A stretch of DNA of 27,783 nucleotides from Sulfuritalea sp. (GTDB lineage Bacteria; Pseudomonadota; Gammaproteobacteria; Burkholderiales; Rhodocyclaceae): NCBI GenBank assembly GCA_023229545.1, contig JALNZB010000039.1:1-27783 (forward strand). Reading direction: 5' to 3'. The notes under the pieces are model-generated. The model was not told the origin of the DNA. It worked only from the letters and a program-made list of their open reading frames with translations, and did not search any database. Positions 1-8,503 of this stretch are shown here, one piece after another. The position numbers and the translations under genes were made by a program. How positions within the stretch are numbered: position 1 is the stretch's first letter; every line of letters starts with the position of its first letter.

Positions 1-11
1 TTGTAAACGGC

Positions 12-3000
12 TTAGTGCTCGATGTCGCGCTTCAGTCGCCATTGCTTGACCAGCGCGTAGATGGCCGGGATCACCGCGAGCGTGAGTACCGTCGAGGAAA
101 TCATGCCGCCGACCATCGGCGCCGCGATGCGGCTCATCACTTCCGAGCCGGTGCCGGTGCCCCACATGATGGGCAAGAGGCCGGCCATGATCGCCACCAC
201 GGTCATCATCTTCGGTCGCACGCGTTCCACCGCACCTTCCATTACGGCTGCATAGAGGTCCTCGGCGTCAGGTCGCCGTCCCGCCAGCGCCGACTTCTGC
301 TTTTCCGCTTCCCAGGCATGGTCGAGATAGATCAGCATGATTACCCCGGTCTCGGCCGCAACCCCGGCCAGCGCGATAAAACCGACCGCCACCGCCACCG
401 AGAGGTTGTAATTGAGCAGCCACATCAGCCAGACGCCGCCGACCAGGGCGAAGGGTACCGAGAGCATGACGATCAGTGTCTCGGTCAGACGCTTGAAGTT
501 GAGGTAGAGCAGCAGGAAGATGGACAGTAGCGTCACGGGAATGACCACCTTCATTTTCTGGATGGCGCGTTCCATGTACTCGAACTGGCCGCTCCAGGCG
601 ATGTAATAGCCGGGCGGGAACTTGATCTGTTCCGCCACCGCCTTCTTGGCGTCCGCGACATAGCCGCCGATGTCGCGGTCGCGGATATCCACGTAGATGT
701 AGGCGGAGAGCAGCGCATTCTCGGTGCGGATGCCCGGCGCGCCCTTGGCGACTTTCACCTTCGCTACCTGCCCCAGCGGAATCATCGCTCCGCCCATGGT
801 CGGTACCAGTACCTCGCGCGCGATTTGTTGCGGATCGGAACGCAGTTCGCGCGGATAGCGGACGGTGACGCCGAAGCGTTCGCGGCCTTCCACCGTGGTG
901 GTTACCATCTCGCCTCCCAGCGCGCTGCCGATCACGTCCTGCAACTCGCCGACGGCCAGGCCGTAGCGGGCCAACTGCTCGCGGTCCGGCTCGATGTCGA
1001 GGTAGAAGCCGCCGGTGATGCGCTCGGCGAATGCCGATGTCGTGCCCGGCACAGCCTTCACCACGGCCTCGATTTCCTTGGCCAGCTTTTCCATCTCGTT
1101 CAAGTCCTTGCCGAAGACCTTGATGCCGATCGGCGTGCGGATGCCAGTGGACAGCATGTCGATGCGCGCCTTGATCGGCATGGTCCACGAGTTGGCGACG
1201 CCCGGAAACTGCAAGGCCTTGTCAAGTTCGGCGATCAGTTTGTCGGTGCTCATGCCGGGCCGCCATTCGGCTTCCGGCTTGAGGTTGATCACGGTCTCGA
1301 ACATCTCCGTCGGCGCCGGGTCGGTCGCCGTGTTGGCGCGACCGGCCTTGCCGTAGACCGAAGCGACTTCGGGGAAGCTCTTGATGATTTTGTTCTGCGT
1401 CTGCAACAGCTCGGCGGCCTTGGTGATCGACATGCCCGGCAAGGATGCCGGCATATAGAACAGCGTGCCTTCGTTGAGCGTCGGCATGAACTCGGAGCCG
1501 AGTTTTGACGCCGGATAGGCGGATACGCCCAATGCCACCAAGGCAGCGACGATGGTCGCTTTCTTCCAGCGCATCACGCCGGCGATGATCGGCCGATAGC
1601 CCCAGATCAGCAAGTGATTCACCGGATTCTTCGCCTCCGGCATGATCCTGCCGCGAATGAACAACATCATCAGCACCGGCACCAAAGTCACCGAAAGCAG
1701 CGCCGAGCCCGCCATGGCGAAGGTCTTGGTGTAGGCCAGCGGCGAGAACAGGCGGCCTTCCTGCGCTTCGAGCGTGAAAACGGGCAGGAATGAAACGGTG
1801 ATGATGAGCAGCGAAAAGAACAATGCCGGTCCGACTTCCTTGCATGCCGCGATCATGGCTTCGGCGCGCTGGTCAAACGTTCCTCCCCCTTCAAGGGGGA
1901 GGCCAGGAGGGGGACTGGGGTTGGTTGGGTCACGCGATTCCCCATCCCCTCCCCGGCCCTCCCCTTGAAGGGGAGGGAGGGACCGGTCGAGGCGTTCCAG
2001 ATGCTTGTGCGCGTTCTCGATCATGACGATGGCGGCGTCGATCATGGCGCCGATGGCGATGGCGATGCCGCCCAGGCTCATCAGGTTCGAGTTCATGCCC
2101 AGCAGGCGCATGGCGATGAAGGCGATCAGGATGCCGACCGGCAGCATCAGGATGGCGACCAGGGCACTGCGCAGATGGAGCAGAAAGACGAAGCAGACCA
2201 GCGCGACGATGAGCGATTCCTCGGCCAGCGTGCGTTTCAGGGTGTCGATGGCGCGATGGATCAGTTCGGAGCGGTCGTAGACGGCCACGATGCTGACGCC
2301 CTCGGGCAGACCGGCGGAGACTTCCGCGATCTTCTCCTTGATGTTGTGAATCACTTCCAGGGCATTCTGGCCGTAGCGCGCCATGACAATGCCCGACACC
2401 ACCTCGCCCTCGCCGTTGAGTTCGGTCAAGCCGCGCCGCTCGTCCGGCGCCAGTTCGACACGGGCGATGTCGCGGATCAGCACCGGTGTGCCGCGTTGAT
2501 CACTACTGCTTTTCACCACCAGCATTTCGATGTCGCCCTTGCCGCGCAGATAGCCTTTGCCGCGCACCATGTACTCGGTCTCGGCCATCTCGACCACGCG
2601 ACCGCCGACATCGCGGTTGGAATCGCGGATCACCTGGGCGACCTTCATCAGCGGAATGCCGTAGGCGCGCAGCTTCACCGGATCGACCGTGACCTGGTAG
2701 GTCTGCACAAAGCCGCCGATGGAAGCGACTTCGGCGACGCCGTGCGCCTTGGTCAACTGGTAGCGCAGGTACCAGTCCTGGATGCTGCGCAACTCGGCCA
2801 GCGTCTTGTCCTTGGCCAGCAGCGCGTATTGATAGACCCAGCCGACCCCCGTGGCGTCGGGGCCGATCTGCGGCGTGATGCCCTTGGGCATGCGGCCAGC
2901 GGCGAAGTTGAGATATTCGAGCACGCGCGAGCGGGCCCAGTAGATGTCGGTGCCATCCTCGAAGATGATGTAGACGAAGGACGCGCCGAAGAAGGAAAAG

Positions 3001-3251
3001 CCGCGCACCACCTTGGACTTCGGCACCGAGAGCATCGCCGTGGTGAGCGGGTAAGTGACCTGGTCCTCCACCACCTGCGGCGCCTGGCCGGGGTACTCGG
3101 TGTAAACGATGACCTGCACGTCCGAGAGATCGGGCAGCGCGTCGATCGGCGTGCGCAGCACGGCAACGATGCCGCCGAGGATGACAAACAGCGCGGCGAG
3201 CAGAACGAGGAAGCGGTTTCTTGCGGACCAGTCGATGACGTTGCTGAGCAT
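12..3251 (-). CDS. cusA: CusA-type Cu(I)/Ag(I) RND efflux pump
   Basis: This is an inner-membrane proton-driven RND pump of the heavy-metal efflux family, exporting monovalent copper or silver through the adaptor and channel encoded just upstream. It is 1079 aa from ATG 3251 (MLSNVIDWSARNRF); the frame stays open further upstream but that would run into the adaptor gene. The three methionines known to form the Cu(I)/Ag(I) site of E. coli CusA are conserved in context: LFYMPASLPG, PTEMFETVI and RIDMLSTGIRTPIG. The TM4 segment reads GAMIDAAIVMIENAHKHLER, as in CusA rather than CzcA. The gene begins 23 bp after the adaptor stop and is last in the train. Oddity: about 35 extra residues (roughly 423-458) rich in Pro, Gly and Glu, encoded by an inverted pair of palindromic repeats at 1881-1982. 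Without them the length would match the family's usual 1040-1050 aa. Confidence 0.93.
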   Translation of the reverse strand: MLSNVIDWSARNRFLVLLAALFVILGGIVAVLRTPIDALPDLSDVQVIVYTEYPGQAPQVVEDQVTYPLTTAMLSVPKSKVVRGFSFFGASFVYIIFEDGTDIYWARSRVLEYLNFAAGRMPKGITPQIGPDATGVGWVYQYALLAKDKTLAELRSIQDWYLRYQLTKAHGVAEVASIGGFVQTYQVTVDPVKLRAYGIPLMKVAQVIRDSNRDVGGRVVEMAETEYMVRGKGYLRGKGDIEMLVVKSSSDQRGTPVLIRDIARVELAPDERRGLTELNGEGEVVSGIVMARYGQNALEVIHNIKEKIAEVSAGLPEGVSIVAVYDRSELIHRAIDTLKRTLAEESLIVALVCFVFLLHLRSALVAILMLPVGILIAFIAMRLLGMNSNLMSLGGIAIAIGAMIDAAIVMIENAHKHLERLDRSLPPLQGEGRGGDGESRDPTNPSPPPGLPLEGGGTFDQRAEAMIAACKEVGPALFFSLLIITVSFLPVFTLEAQEGRLFSPLAYTKTFAMAGSALLSVTLVPVLMMLFIRGRIMPEAKNPVNHLLIWGYRPIIAGVMRWKKATIVAALVALGVSAYPASKLGSEFMPTLNEGTLFYMPASLPGMSITKAAELLQTQNKIIKSFPEVASVYGKAGRANTATDPAPTEMFETVINLKPEAEWRPGMSTDKLIAELDKALQFPGVANSWTMPIKARIDMLSTGIRTPIGIKVFGKDLNEMEKLAKEIEAVVKAVPGTTSAFAERITGGFYLDIEPDREQLARYGLAVGELQDVIGSALGGEMVTTTVEGRERFGVTVRYPRELRSDPQQIAREVLVPTMGGAMIPLGQVAKVKVAKGAPGIRTENALLSAYIYVDIRDRDIGGYVADAKKAVAEQIKFPPGYYIAWSGQFEYMERAIQKMKVVIPVTLLSIFLLLYLNFKRLTETLIVMLSVPFALVGGVWLMWLLNYNLSVAVAVGFIALAGVAAETGVIMLIYLDHAWEAEKQKSALAGRRPDAEDLYAAVMEGAVERVRPKMMTVVAIMAGLLPIMWGTGTGSEVMSRIAAPMVGGMISSTVLTLAVIPAIYALVKQWRLKRDIEH
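271..295 (+). repeat. Short interspersed motif copy 1 (core GCCAGCGCCGACT 283-295)
   Basis: A 25-nt stretch identical to 4763-4787. On the cusA coding strand it encodes SALAGRR, just before RPDAEDLYAAVMEGA, where E. coli CusA has no matching residues that I recall. It is read in a different frame from the copy in cusB. Confidence 0.6.
1881..1982. repeat. Inverted pair of G-rich palindromic elements inside cusA
   Basis: Two copies of one element face each other. The left copy has the perfect palindrome CCTCCCCCTT-c-AAGGGGGAGG followed by GCCAGGAGGGGGACTGGGG. The right copy, read on the minus strand, has CCCTCCCCTT-c-AAGGGGAGGG followed by GCCGGGGAGGGGATGGGG. Together they add about 102 bp to the cusA frame without a stop or frameshift. 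A third copy lies at 23382-23428 inside tpsA. The presence in two unrelated genes shows that this is a DNA element and not a protein domain. Confidence 0.85.
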
Positions 3252-3274
3252 AACGTCTCTCCGTCGGGGCCGCT

Positions 3275-4870
3275 TCAGTGACCCGAATGGGCCGCAGCAG
3301 GCGAAGCGCCGGTTCCTTCCAGCTTGACGATCACCCACTCGCCGGGCTTGCGCTCGACGAAGCTGAACGTAATCGTTGCGCCAGGCTTGAGCGTGCCGAT
3401 CAGCCCCGCATTGGCCAGCATGAAGTCCATTGTCATGGCCGGCCATTTGAGGCTCGCCACCGGGCCATGCGTGATGGATACCGTGCCGGCCTTGGCGTCG
3501 ATCGCGTCGAGCGTGCCTGCGGCCTGGTGACCGGTTCCCGGTGCCGCATCCAGCCTGGCTGTCGCCCCGGGTGCCGCGCTTTGGGTCGCGCCGAAGCCGC
3601 CGATCGCCGCCTTCAGATTGCTCTCGGCATCGATCAGGAAGTTCGCCACCACCACCACCGGCTCGCCGTCCTTGACGCCCTCGATGACTTCAACATAAGC
3701 GTCACTGCGGGCGCCGAGCTTGACTTCGCGCGGCTCGAAGCGGCCTTCGCCTTTCTGCACCAGGACGATCTGCCGCGTGCCGCTGTCGATGACGGCCGAG
3801 ACGGGTACGGTGACGACCGATCCTTTCGCGGCGACAATGAGTTCCATCTGGGCGAACATGCCGGGCTTGAGCAGTTGTCCGGGATTGGCCAGCTCGACGC
3901 GGACCGGGATGGTGCGGGTCTCGGCGGCAAGCCGGGGATAGACATAGGTGACGGCCCCCTTGAAGACCTTTTCCGGGTAGGCATTGATTTTCACCGTGGC
4001 GCCGGCGCCGACTTTCACCAGGCCGATGTCCTGCTCGAACACATCGGCGATGACCCACACGGCCGACAGATCGACGACCTGGTAGAGGGCTTCGCCGGCC
4101 ATGAAGCGCATGCCTTGCAAGGCCTTCTTTTCGGTGACGATGCCGGCCACCGGCGAACGGAAGGTCAGGCTGCGTTTGGTCTCGCCGGACCTGGCCAGCG
4201 CCTTGACCTGCTCTTCGGAAATGTCCCAGTTCTTGAGGCGCATCAGGCTCGAATCGGCGAGCTGGCGCATGCTAGCCTGGGCTTCGCCGCCCGCCTCCTT
4301 GAGCGACTGCACGCCCTGGACGGCGATGGCATATTCGCGCTGGGCGGAGACCAGTTCGGGGCTATACACCTCGAACAGCGCCTGGCCCCTGGCCACCGGC
4401 TGGCCGGTGACATTGACGTGCAAGCGTTCGACATAACCCTCGAATTTGGGCGAAATGGCGTAGGTGCGGCGCTCGTCCGGCTCGATGCGACCGGCGGCGC
4501 GAACGACTCTGTCCAGCGCGCGCAGGCTGGCGGCCTCGGTCCTGACACCGAGTTTCTGTACCTTCTCGGTGCTGATCCTGACCTGGTTGGCGGACGCCGG
4601 CTCCTCGTCTTGCGCACCCTCGAACACCGCGATGTAGTCCATGCCCATCGGGTCTTTCTTCGGCGTCGGCGAGGTGTCCGGCAGGCCCATCGGATTGCGG
4701 TAGTAGAGCAGCTTGGGTGGCTTTTTGTCGCTGGCGACCGGAGCCGCAGCGGTTTGCGTCGTGGTCGCCGTCCCGCCAGCGCCGACTATTCCCCGGCCCC
4801 CGAGCCAGTAACCGGTGCCCGCCGCAATCGCCACGACGACAGTAACCGCGATTCCCGTTCCGAGTTTCAT
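3275..4870 (-). CDS. cusB: CusB-type periplasmic adaptor with fused C-terminal CusF domain
   Basis: Membrane-fusion adaptor (531 aa) linking the CusA pump to the outer-membrane channel and handing metal to the pump. The N-terminus (MKLGTGIAVTVVVAIAAG) is a hydrophobic signal or anchor. At about residues 55-85 lies a small heavy-metal-binding motif, YYRNPMGLPDTS then PKKDPMGMDYIAV, typical of CusB-like adaptors. The central part is the usual lipoyl/beta-barrel adaptor core (GYVERLHVNVTGQPVARGQ; FRSPVAGIVTEKKALQGMRF). The last 80 or so residues form a CusF-like domain with HGPVASLKWPAMTM, in which the Cu-binding His, Trp and two Met of CusF are all kept at the correct spacing. The start codon overlaps the stop of the upstream channel gene (ATGA), so translation is probably coupled. 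Copper/silver specificity is inferred from the Met/Trp site and from the CusA neighbour. Confidence 0.92.
   Translation of the reverse strand: MKLGTGIAVTVVVAIAAGTGYWLGGRGIVGAGGTATTTQTAAAPVASDKKPPKLLYYRNPMGLPDTSPTPKKDPMGMDYIAVFEGAQDEEPASANQVRISTEKVQKLGVRTEAASLRALDRVVRAAGRIEPDERRTYAISPKFEGYVERLHVNVTGQPVARGQALFEVYSPELVSAQREYAIAVQGVQSLKEAGGEAQASMRQLADSSLMRLKNWDISEEQVKALARSGETKRSLTFRSPVAGIVTEKKALQGMRFMAGEALYQVVDLSAVWVIADVFEQDIGLVKVGAGATVKINAYPEKVFKGAVTYVYPRLAAETRTIPVRVELANPGQLLKPGMFAQMELIVAAKGSVVTVPVSAVIDSGTRQIVLVQKGEGRFEPREVKLGARSDAYVEVIEGVKDGEPVVVVANFLIDAESNLKAAIGGFGATQSAAPGATARLDAAPGTGHQAAGTLDAIDAKAGTVSITHGPVASLKWPAMTMDFMLANAGLIGTLKPGATITFSFVERKPGEWVIVKLEGTGASPAAAHSGH
4763..4787 (+). repeat. 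Short interspersed motif copy 2 (core 4775-4787)
   Basis: Identical over 25 nt to copy 1 but read in another frame in cusB, as VGAGGTAT in the low-complexity linker after the membrane anchor. Confidence 0.6.
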
Positions 4871-6147
4871 AGGTCTTCCCCGATGAGTCGTTCGATGTCC
4901 GCCAGGCGCGCCTGCTGTTCCGCCTGCGCCTTGATGACATCCTGCTTGGCCTTGCGAATCTGCCGTTGCGCATCCAGCAGGGTGGCGAAATCCACCTTGC
5001 CGGTTTCATAGCCGGCCAGCGCCGCGCGGAAGGTGAGTTCGGCCTGCGGCAACAGGCTGGTTTGCGCCAGCGTTTCGACGCGCCGCGCGGCATCGATGCC
5101 GGCGAGATTCTCGGCAAGATCGGCCAGCAACTGGTTGGCGGTAGCCTGCTTGCGGGCGCGGCCGGCCTCGATCATCTTCTCCGCTTCGCGCTCCTGGCTG
5201 CGCCGGCTTTCCTGTTGCAGCGGAATGTTGAATTCGAGCATCAGTTCCCATTCATTGACGCGATTGCGCATCTGGATTGGCGAGACGCCGACGGCGAAGT
5301 CCGGGTAGCGGTTGCGATAGGTCAGCTCGCGGTTCTTTTCCGCCGCGCGAATCCGGGCCTCGTCGGCAAAGAGCTGCGGATTTTTTCCGCGCAGGCGATC
5401 TTCCAGCGCCGCATAGTCCAGCTTTGCCGACGCCGGAATCGGTCGCAGGCGTTCCGGATCGGCCAGCGGCGACTGCGCGGGACGCGCCAGCAGGGCGTTG
5501 AGCCGGGTGCGCGCGTGGTGTTGCTCGGTCTCCATCTGGATCAGTTCGCTCTTCATCGCGGTGCGCTCCACCTGGGCGCGGATCGCGTCCTGCTGCGGCA
5601 CCAGCCCGCCGGCATAGCGCGCCTGGGTAACGCCCTCGATGCCGTCGATCAGGTCGATCACTTCACGGGTCAGCCGGATCAATCCGGACAGGGCGAAATA
5701 CTGGGCGTACGAGGTCTTGATGCGCGCCGCCTGTTCCGTCCAGGTGATGCCGGCCTTGCTCTTTGCCACGTCGGCCTCGGCTTCCGCCGCTTCGCGCTTG
5801 AGCTCGCGCTTGCCCCAGAACGGCAGCGGCTGGATCAGCGTGTATTTGGTGCTGCCGACCCGGCTCGGCAGCAGATTGAAGCTGGTGCCGGATTCAGCGC
5901 CGAAGTTGGTCACATTCTGCAACTCGGTGCGCAACATCGGGTCGGGCAAGGCGCCTGCCGGATAGACGCGCTCCCGCGCCGCTTCGGCCTCCAGGCGCAT
6001 GGCGGCGAATTCCGGATTTCGCTCCCTGGCGTAATCGAGCAGGCCCTCGACGTTCCTGCCCAGCGCGGCGTCCTGCGACGACGCGGGCATCGGCGCGGCA
6101 AGGGCCAGCAGAAGGACAAGCGCCGGCGCGAAAATTATTCCTCGCAT
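4867..6147 (-). CDS. cusC: TolC-family outer-membrane efflux channel (CusC-like)
   Basis: Outer-membrane factor of about 426 aa that would form the exit duct of the CusA system. I chose ATG 6147 because GGGAG sits 5 nt upstream; a TTG four codons earlier (6159) is the longer alternative. The N-terminus (MRGIIFAPALVLLLALAAPMPASS) is a signal peptide. The rest shows the two alpha-helical OEP repeats typical of TolC proteins, with long Ala/Glu/Arg-rich coiled coils (MRLEAEAARERVYPAGALPD; AEKMIEAGRARKQATANQLL) and the conserved LPDPMLRTELQN region. There is no lipobox cysteine, unlike E. coli CusC. It overlaps the adaptor start by 4 bp and follows the CusF-like gene after a 170-bp gap. Confidence 0.88.
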   Translation of the reverse strand: MRGIIFAPALVLLLALAAPMPASSQDAALGRNVEGLLDYARERNPEFAAMRLEAEAARERVYPAGALPDPMLRTELQNVTNFGAESGTSFNLLPSRVGSTKYTLIQPLPFWGKRELKREAAEAEADVAKSKAGITWTEQAARIKTSYAQYFALSGLIRLTREVIDLIDGIEGVTQARYAGGLVPQQDAIRAQVERTAMKSELIQMETEQHHARTRLNALLARPAQSPLADPERLRPIPASAKLDYAALEDRLRGKNPQLFADEARIRAAEKNRELTYRNRYPDFAVGVSPIQMRNRVNEWELMLEFNIPLQQESRRSQEREAEKMIEAGRARKQATANQLLADLAENLAGIDAARRVETLAQTSLLPQAELTFRAALAGYETGKVDFATLLDAQRQIRKAKQDVIKAQAEQQARLADIERLIGEDL

Positions 6148-6260
6148 ACGAGCTCCCAAGGGAAAGTGCGCAACGATTTGCGACAGGCCCGAAACGGGTT
6201 GAGCTATTCACCGGACTGAATCGGTTTCACCTCTTGCGATCATAACATTGGGCGAATACC

Positions 6261-6293
6261 CCTTGCCGCGCCGGTTTCCCGTGCGAGGCAAGG
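6261..6293. other. Stem-loop between the CusF-like gene and cusC
   Basis: Outer arms CCTTGCC and GGCAAGG enclose a partly paired inner stem (CGC/GCG, then CGG/CCG with one bulge) and a TTTC loop. It lies 25 bp after the cusF-like stop and well before the cusC start on the minus strand. There is no T-run on either side, so it is not a typical intrinsic terminator. It could be an mRNA-processing or stability element within the train. The rest of the 170-bp gap shows no clear promoter to me. Confidence 0.4.
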
Positions 6294-6317
6294 ATGTCTG
6301 ATTTCATCAAACGCGGG

Positions 6318-6668
6318 CTATTTTGCCGCCTCGAAATGGACGATGGTGTACTGCCCGTTCACCTTCTCGGCCATGAGGCGGATCTTGTCGCCTTCCTTCA
6401 TCTGGTCGAGCCAGGCCGCATTCTTGACGTGGAACACCATGGTCATGGCATTCATTTTGAGATTCGGCAGCGGGCCGTGGGCGACGGTGACTTTGCCGGC
6501 GGATTTGTCGACCTTCTTGACCAGGCCATCGGCCATCTGTGCGCCTGCCGATGCCGGCGCCTGGGCCGGCATGGCGGCATGTCCGCTGTGATCCATGGCG
6601 ACGGCAATACCCGGCGCGGAAAAGCCGAGGGCGAGGACGAGGGATGCAGTTGAAATAACAGTTTTCAT
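6318..6668 (-). CDS. cusF: CusF-like periplasmic copper-binding protein
   Basis: Small secreted metallochaperone of 116 aa. It has a signal peptide (MKTVISTASLVLALGFSAPG), a Met/His-containing linker (MDHSGHAAMPAQ) and a CusF-type OB-fold domain. The metal site reads HGPLPNLKMNAMTM: His64, Met75 and Met77 match CusF His36, Met47 and Met49, but the position of the Cu-capping Trp44 is Met72. The same position is Trp in the CusF domain fused to the neighbouring adaptor. The ATG at 6668 follows GGAG at a good distance. It lies 65 bp after the polyferredoxin stop, probably in the same transcript. Its role would be to bind Cu(I)/Ag(I) in the periplasm and pass it to the adaptor or pump. Confidence 0.9.
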   Translation of the reverse strand: MKTVISTASLVLALGFSAPGIAVAMDHSGHAAMPAQAPASAGAQMADGLVKKVDKSAGKVTVAHGPLPNLKMNAMTMVFHVKNAAWLDQMKEGDKIRLMAEKVNGQYTIVHFEAAK

Positions 6669-6733
6669 GATGTTCTCCGGTTGGTTTTGGTGTTGGACAA
6701 AAGTTTACGTTACGGCTTGGCTTGAAAAATACA

Positions 6734-8503
6734 TCAGAATCGCATCTCCATTTCGTGCGCCATCAACCACAGGTTCATCGCCGTGATTGCGCCGACGAAA
6801 GCCAGCATCGGCAACAGGCGCCAGCCCCGCAACGCGGTGCCGCCGGCCAGCTTGTCGCGACCGCGGTGGCGAATGATCTGCACCGCCAGCCAGAAGCCGA
6901 GCACCACCAGTCCCGACTGCGCGGTGAACATCAGTTCGTCCGGAAACAGCGGGTCCATCATCTGGTTGTGTCGCTCGACCGGCGAAAGGCGGGCAAGCCC
7001 GGCGCCGAGCGGATTGAGCAGCATGGCGAAGACATTCACGCTTTCGCGCGACAGGTGATCGAGGTTGTGGGCCAGGTGATAGACGAAGGCCAGCGGCAAC
7101 GCGCTGAAGGAGAACGCCGTAAAAAGCTCTTTGTAGGATGTCTTGCCGCGATCGCCGACCCAGGTCAGTCCCACCGCCGAGGCATAGATCAGCAGCGGCA
7201 GGCCGAAACTGGCAAACATGGCCAGGGTGAAACTCGCCAGGGACTTGCCGGTCTCGCCGATGGCATTGGCGATGGTCAGCACCCACTCGCCCCAGAAAGG
7301 CATCATGGTGAGGCCGTGGAATGTGGTGATTCCCAGCAGCAGCAGCATGAACCACGCACCGTCCATCTGCGGCCTGGCCTGGTCCTGATCTATGGCCTCG
7401 CTGCCCAGCGGGCGCAAGCGCCATGAAACATTCTTGTGCGGGCAGCTTTGCATGCAGTTGCCGCACGACAGGCAGTTCGTGTTCTGGCTGAAACGACCGA
7501 CCACCAGACTGGTTGGACATGGCTCGATGTCCTTTGAACCGTGGTAACACTCAAGCGTCTTGCAGGTGGCGCACGTCTCCTGATTCACGGGCCGCACCGA
7601 TATCGGCGCCAGGCGCGCGTAGAAGCCCAGCGTCCGTCCCACCGGACAGGCGTAGCGGCAAAAAGCCTTGCGCTCGAACACCAGCAGGTAGCTGATGGAA
7701 AGCACCAGCATCGCCAGCGCCATCAACGCCGTGGCGAAGGGCTTCGCCGTCACGCCAATGCCGACTTCCAGCCATGCCAGCGCGACGAACAGCAGCAGCG
7801 CCAGCCAGACGTTTTGCAGATAGGGCGGAACTTTGCGTTGCAGTCCCGGATGCGGGCTGGCCCGCCGCCACAGGCGCAGCCGCACGATCCAGCTCGACAG
7901 GGTATCCCACGGACATATGGCGCACCAGGCGGTGCCGAGAAACAGCACCGACACCACGACCAGCGGCCACCACAGGTTCCAGACGAAGGTGGTGGCCAGG
8001 CTGCGCTCGGGGTATGGGGTGCCGAACAAGCCGGCGTAGATGACGAGCAGGAAGCCCGCGACCGAGACCAGCTTGACCGCAAGCAGCGGATAAGGGCTGC
8101 CGTTGAAAAAACGAACAAATCGACCGATCAGCGGCAAGCTCGCCAGATTGAGGCTGCGCAGCGCCGCCGCCGACGGCAGGCGGGCGAACAGGGCCCACAG
8201 CGCAACGGCGAAAATCGAGATCGAGGTGCCGATGATCCAGGGCTCGGGAACGCCGGGGTGCAGCATGACATTCTCTTCGTCGGCGTGATCGCCCTCACCC
8301 GCAGCGACAGCGGTCTCGCCACCGCCGCTGGCGGCAACTGGCGGAGCCGCAGCGGGCGCGGCGGCGCCGGGCTGATGTTTGGCGCCGGCCATGGGAACGG
8401 CCTCGTCGCCGTGCGCATGCACCTGGCTGCTCCATCCCAGCGCGAACAGCAGCGCCGTGGCGAGAAGCCTTGCGGCCTTTCCCGCGATGGCAACGCCGCT
8501 CAT
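6734..8503 (-). CDS. NosR/NapH-like membrane polyferredoxin (4Fe-4S)
   Basis: Integral membrane iron-sulfur protein of 589 aa. An N-terminal signal or TM segment is followed by a His/Ala/Pro-rich periplasmic linker (residues about 30-75), then several TM helices. Between helices lie CAICPWD and CRYACPVGRTLG, the paired CxxCP/CxxxCP motifs of the NapH/NosR/CcoG type. A soluble segment follows with CATCKTLECYHG...CPTS and CLSCGNCMQSCPHKN, which can hold [4Fe-4S] clusters. The C-terminal half has more TM helices with possible metal or haem ligands (YHLAHNLDHLSRE; MAHEMEMRF). Its start overlaps the stop of the preceding small gene (ATGA). Such proteins pass electrons across or along the membrane. 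In a copper-efflux train a link to metal redox state is plausible, as CcoG reduces Cu(II), but this is inference. It lacks the FMN domain of full NosR. Confidence 0.82.
   Translation of the reverse strand: MSGVAIAGKAARLLATALLFALGWSSQVHAHGDEAVPMAGAKHQPGAAAPAAAPPVAASGGGETAVAAGEGDHADEENVMLHPGVPEPWIIGTSISIFAVALWALFARLPSAAALRSLNLASLPLIGRFVRFFNGSPYPLLAVKLVSVAGFLLVIYAGLFGTPYPERSLATTFVWNLWWPLVVVSVLFLGTAWCAICPWDTLSSWIVRLRLWRRASPHPGLQRKVPPYLQNVWLALLLFVALAWLEVGIGVTAKPFATALMALAMLVLSISYLLVFERKAFCRYACPVGRTLGFYARLAPISVRPVNQETCATCKTLECYHGSKDIEPCPTSLVVGRFSQNTNCLSCGNCMQSCPHKNVSWRLRPLGSEAIDQDQARPQMDGAWFMLLLLGITTFHGLTMMPFWGEWVLTIANAIGETGKSLASFTLAMFASFGLPLLIYASAVGLTWVGDRGKTSYKELFTAFSFSALPLAFVYHLAHNLDHLSRESVNVFAMLLNPLGAGLARLSPVERHNQMMDPLFPDELMFTAQSGLVVLGFWLAVQIIRHRGRDKLAGGTALRGWRLLPMLAFVGAITAMNLWLMAHEMEMRF

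Noticed and set aside
1965..3281. Antisense open frame opposite cusA, and a similar one at 3278-5011 opposite cusB
   Set aside because: Both lie over well-supported genes and have shadow-type composition (His/Asp/Gly/Gln-rich).
6261..6293. Stem-loop as intrinsic terminator splitting the efflux train
   Set aside because: There is no T-run on either strand and the stem has mismatches, so I list it only as a hairpin of unknown role.
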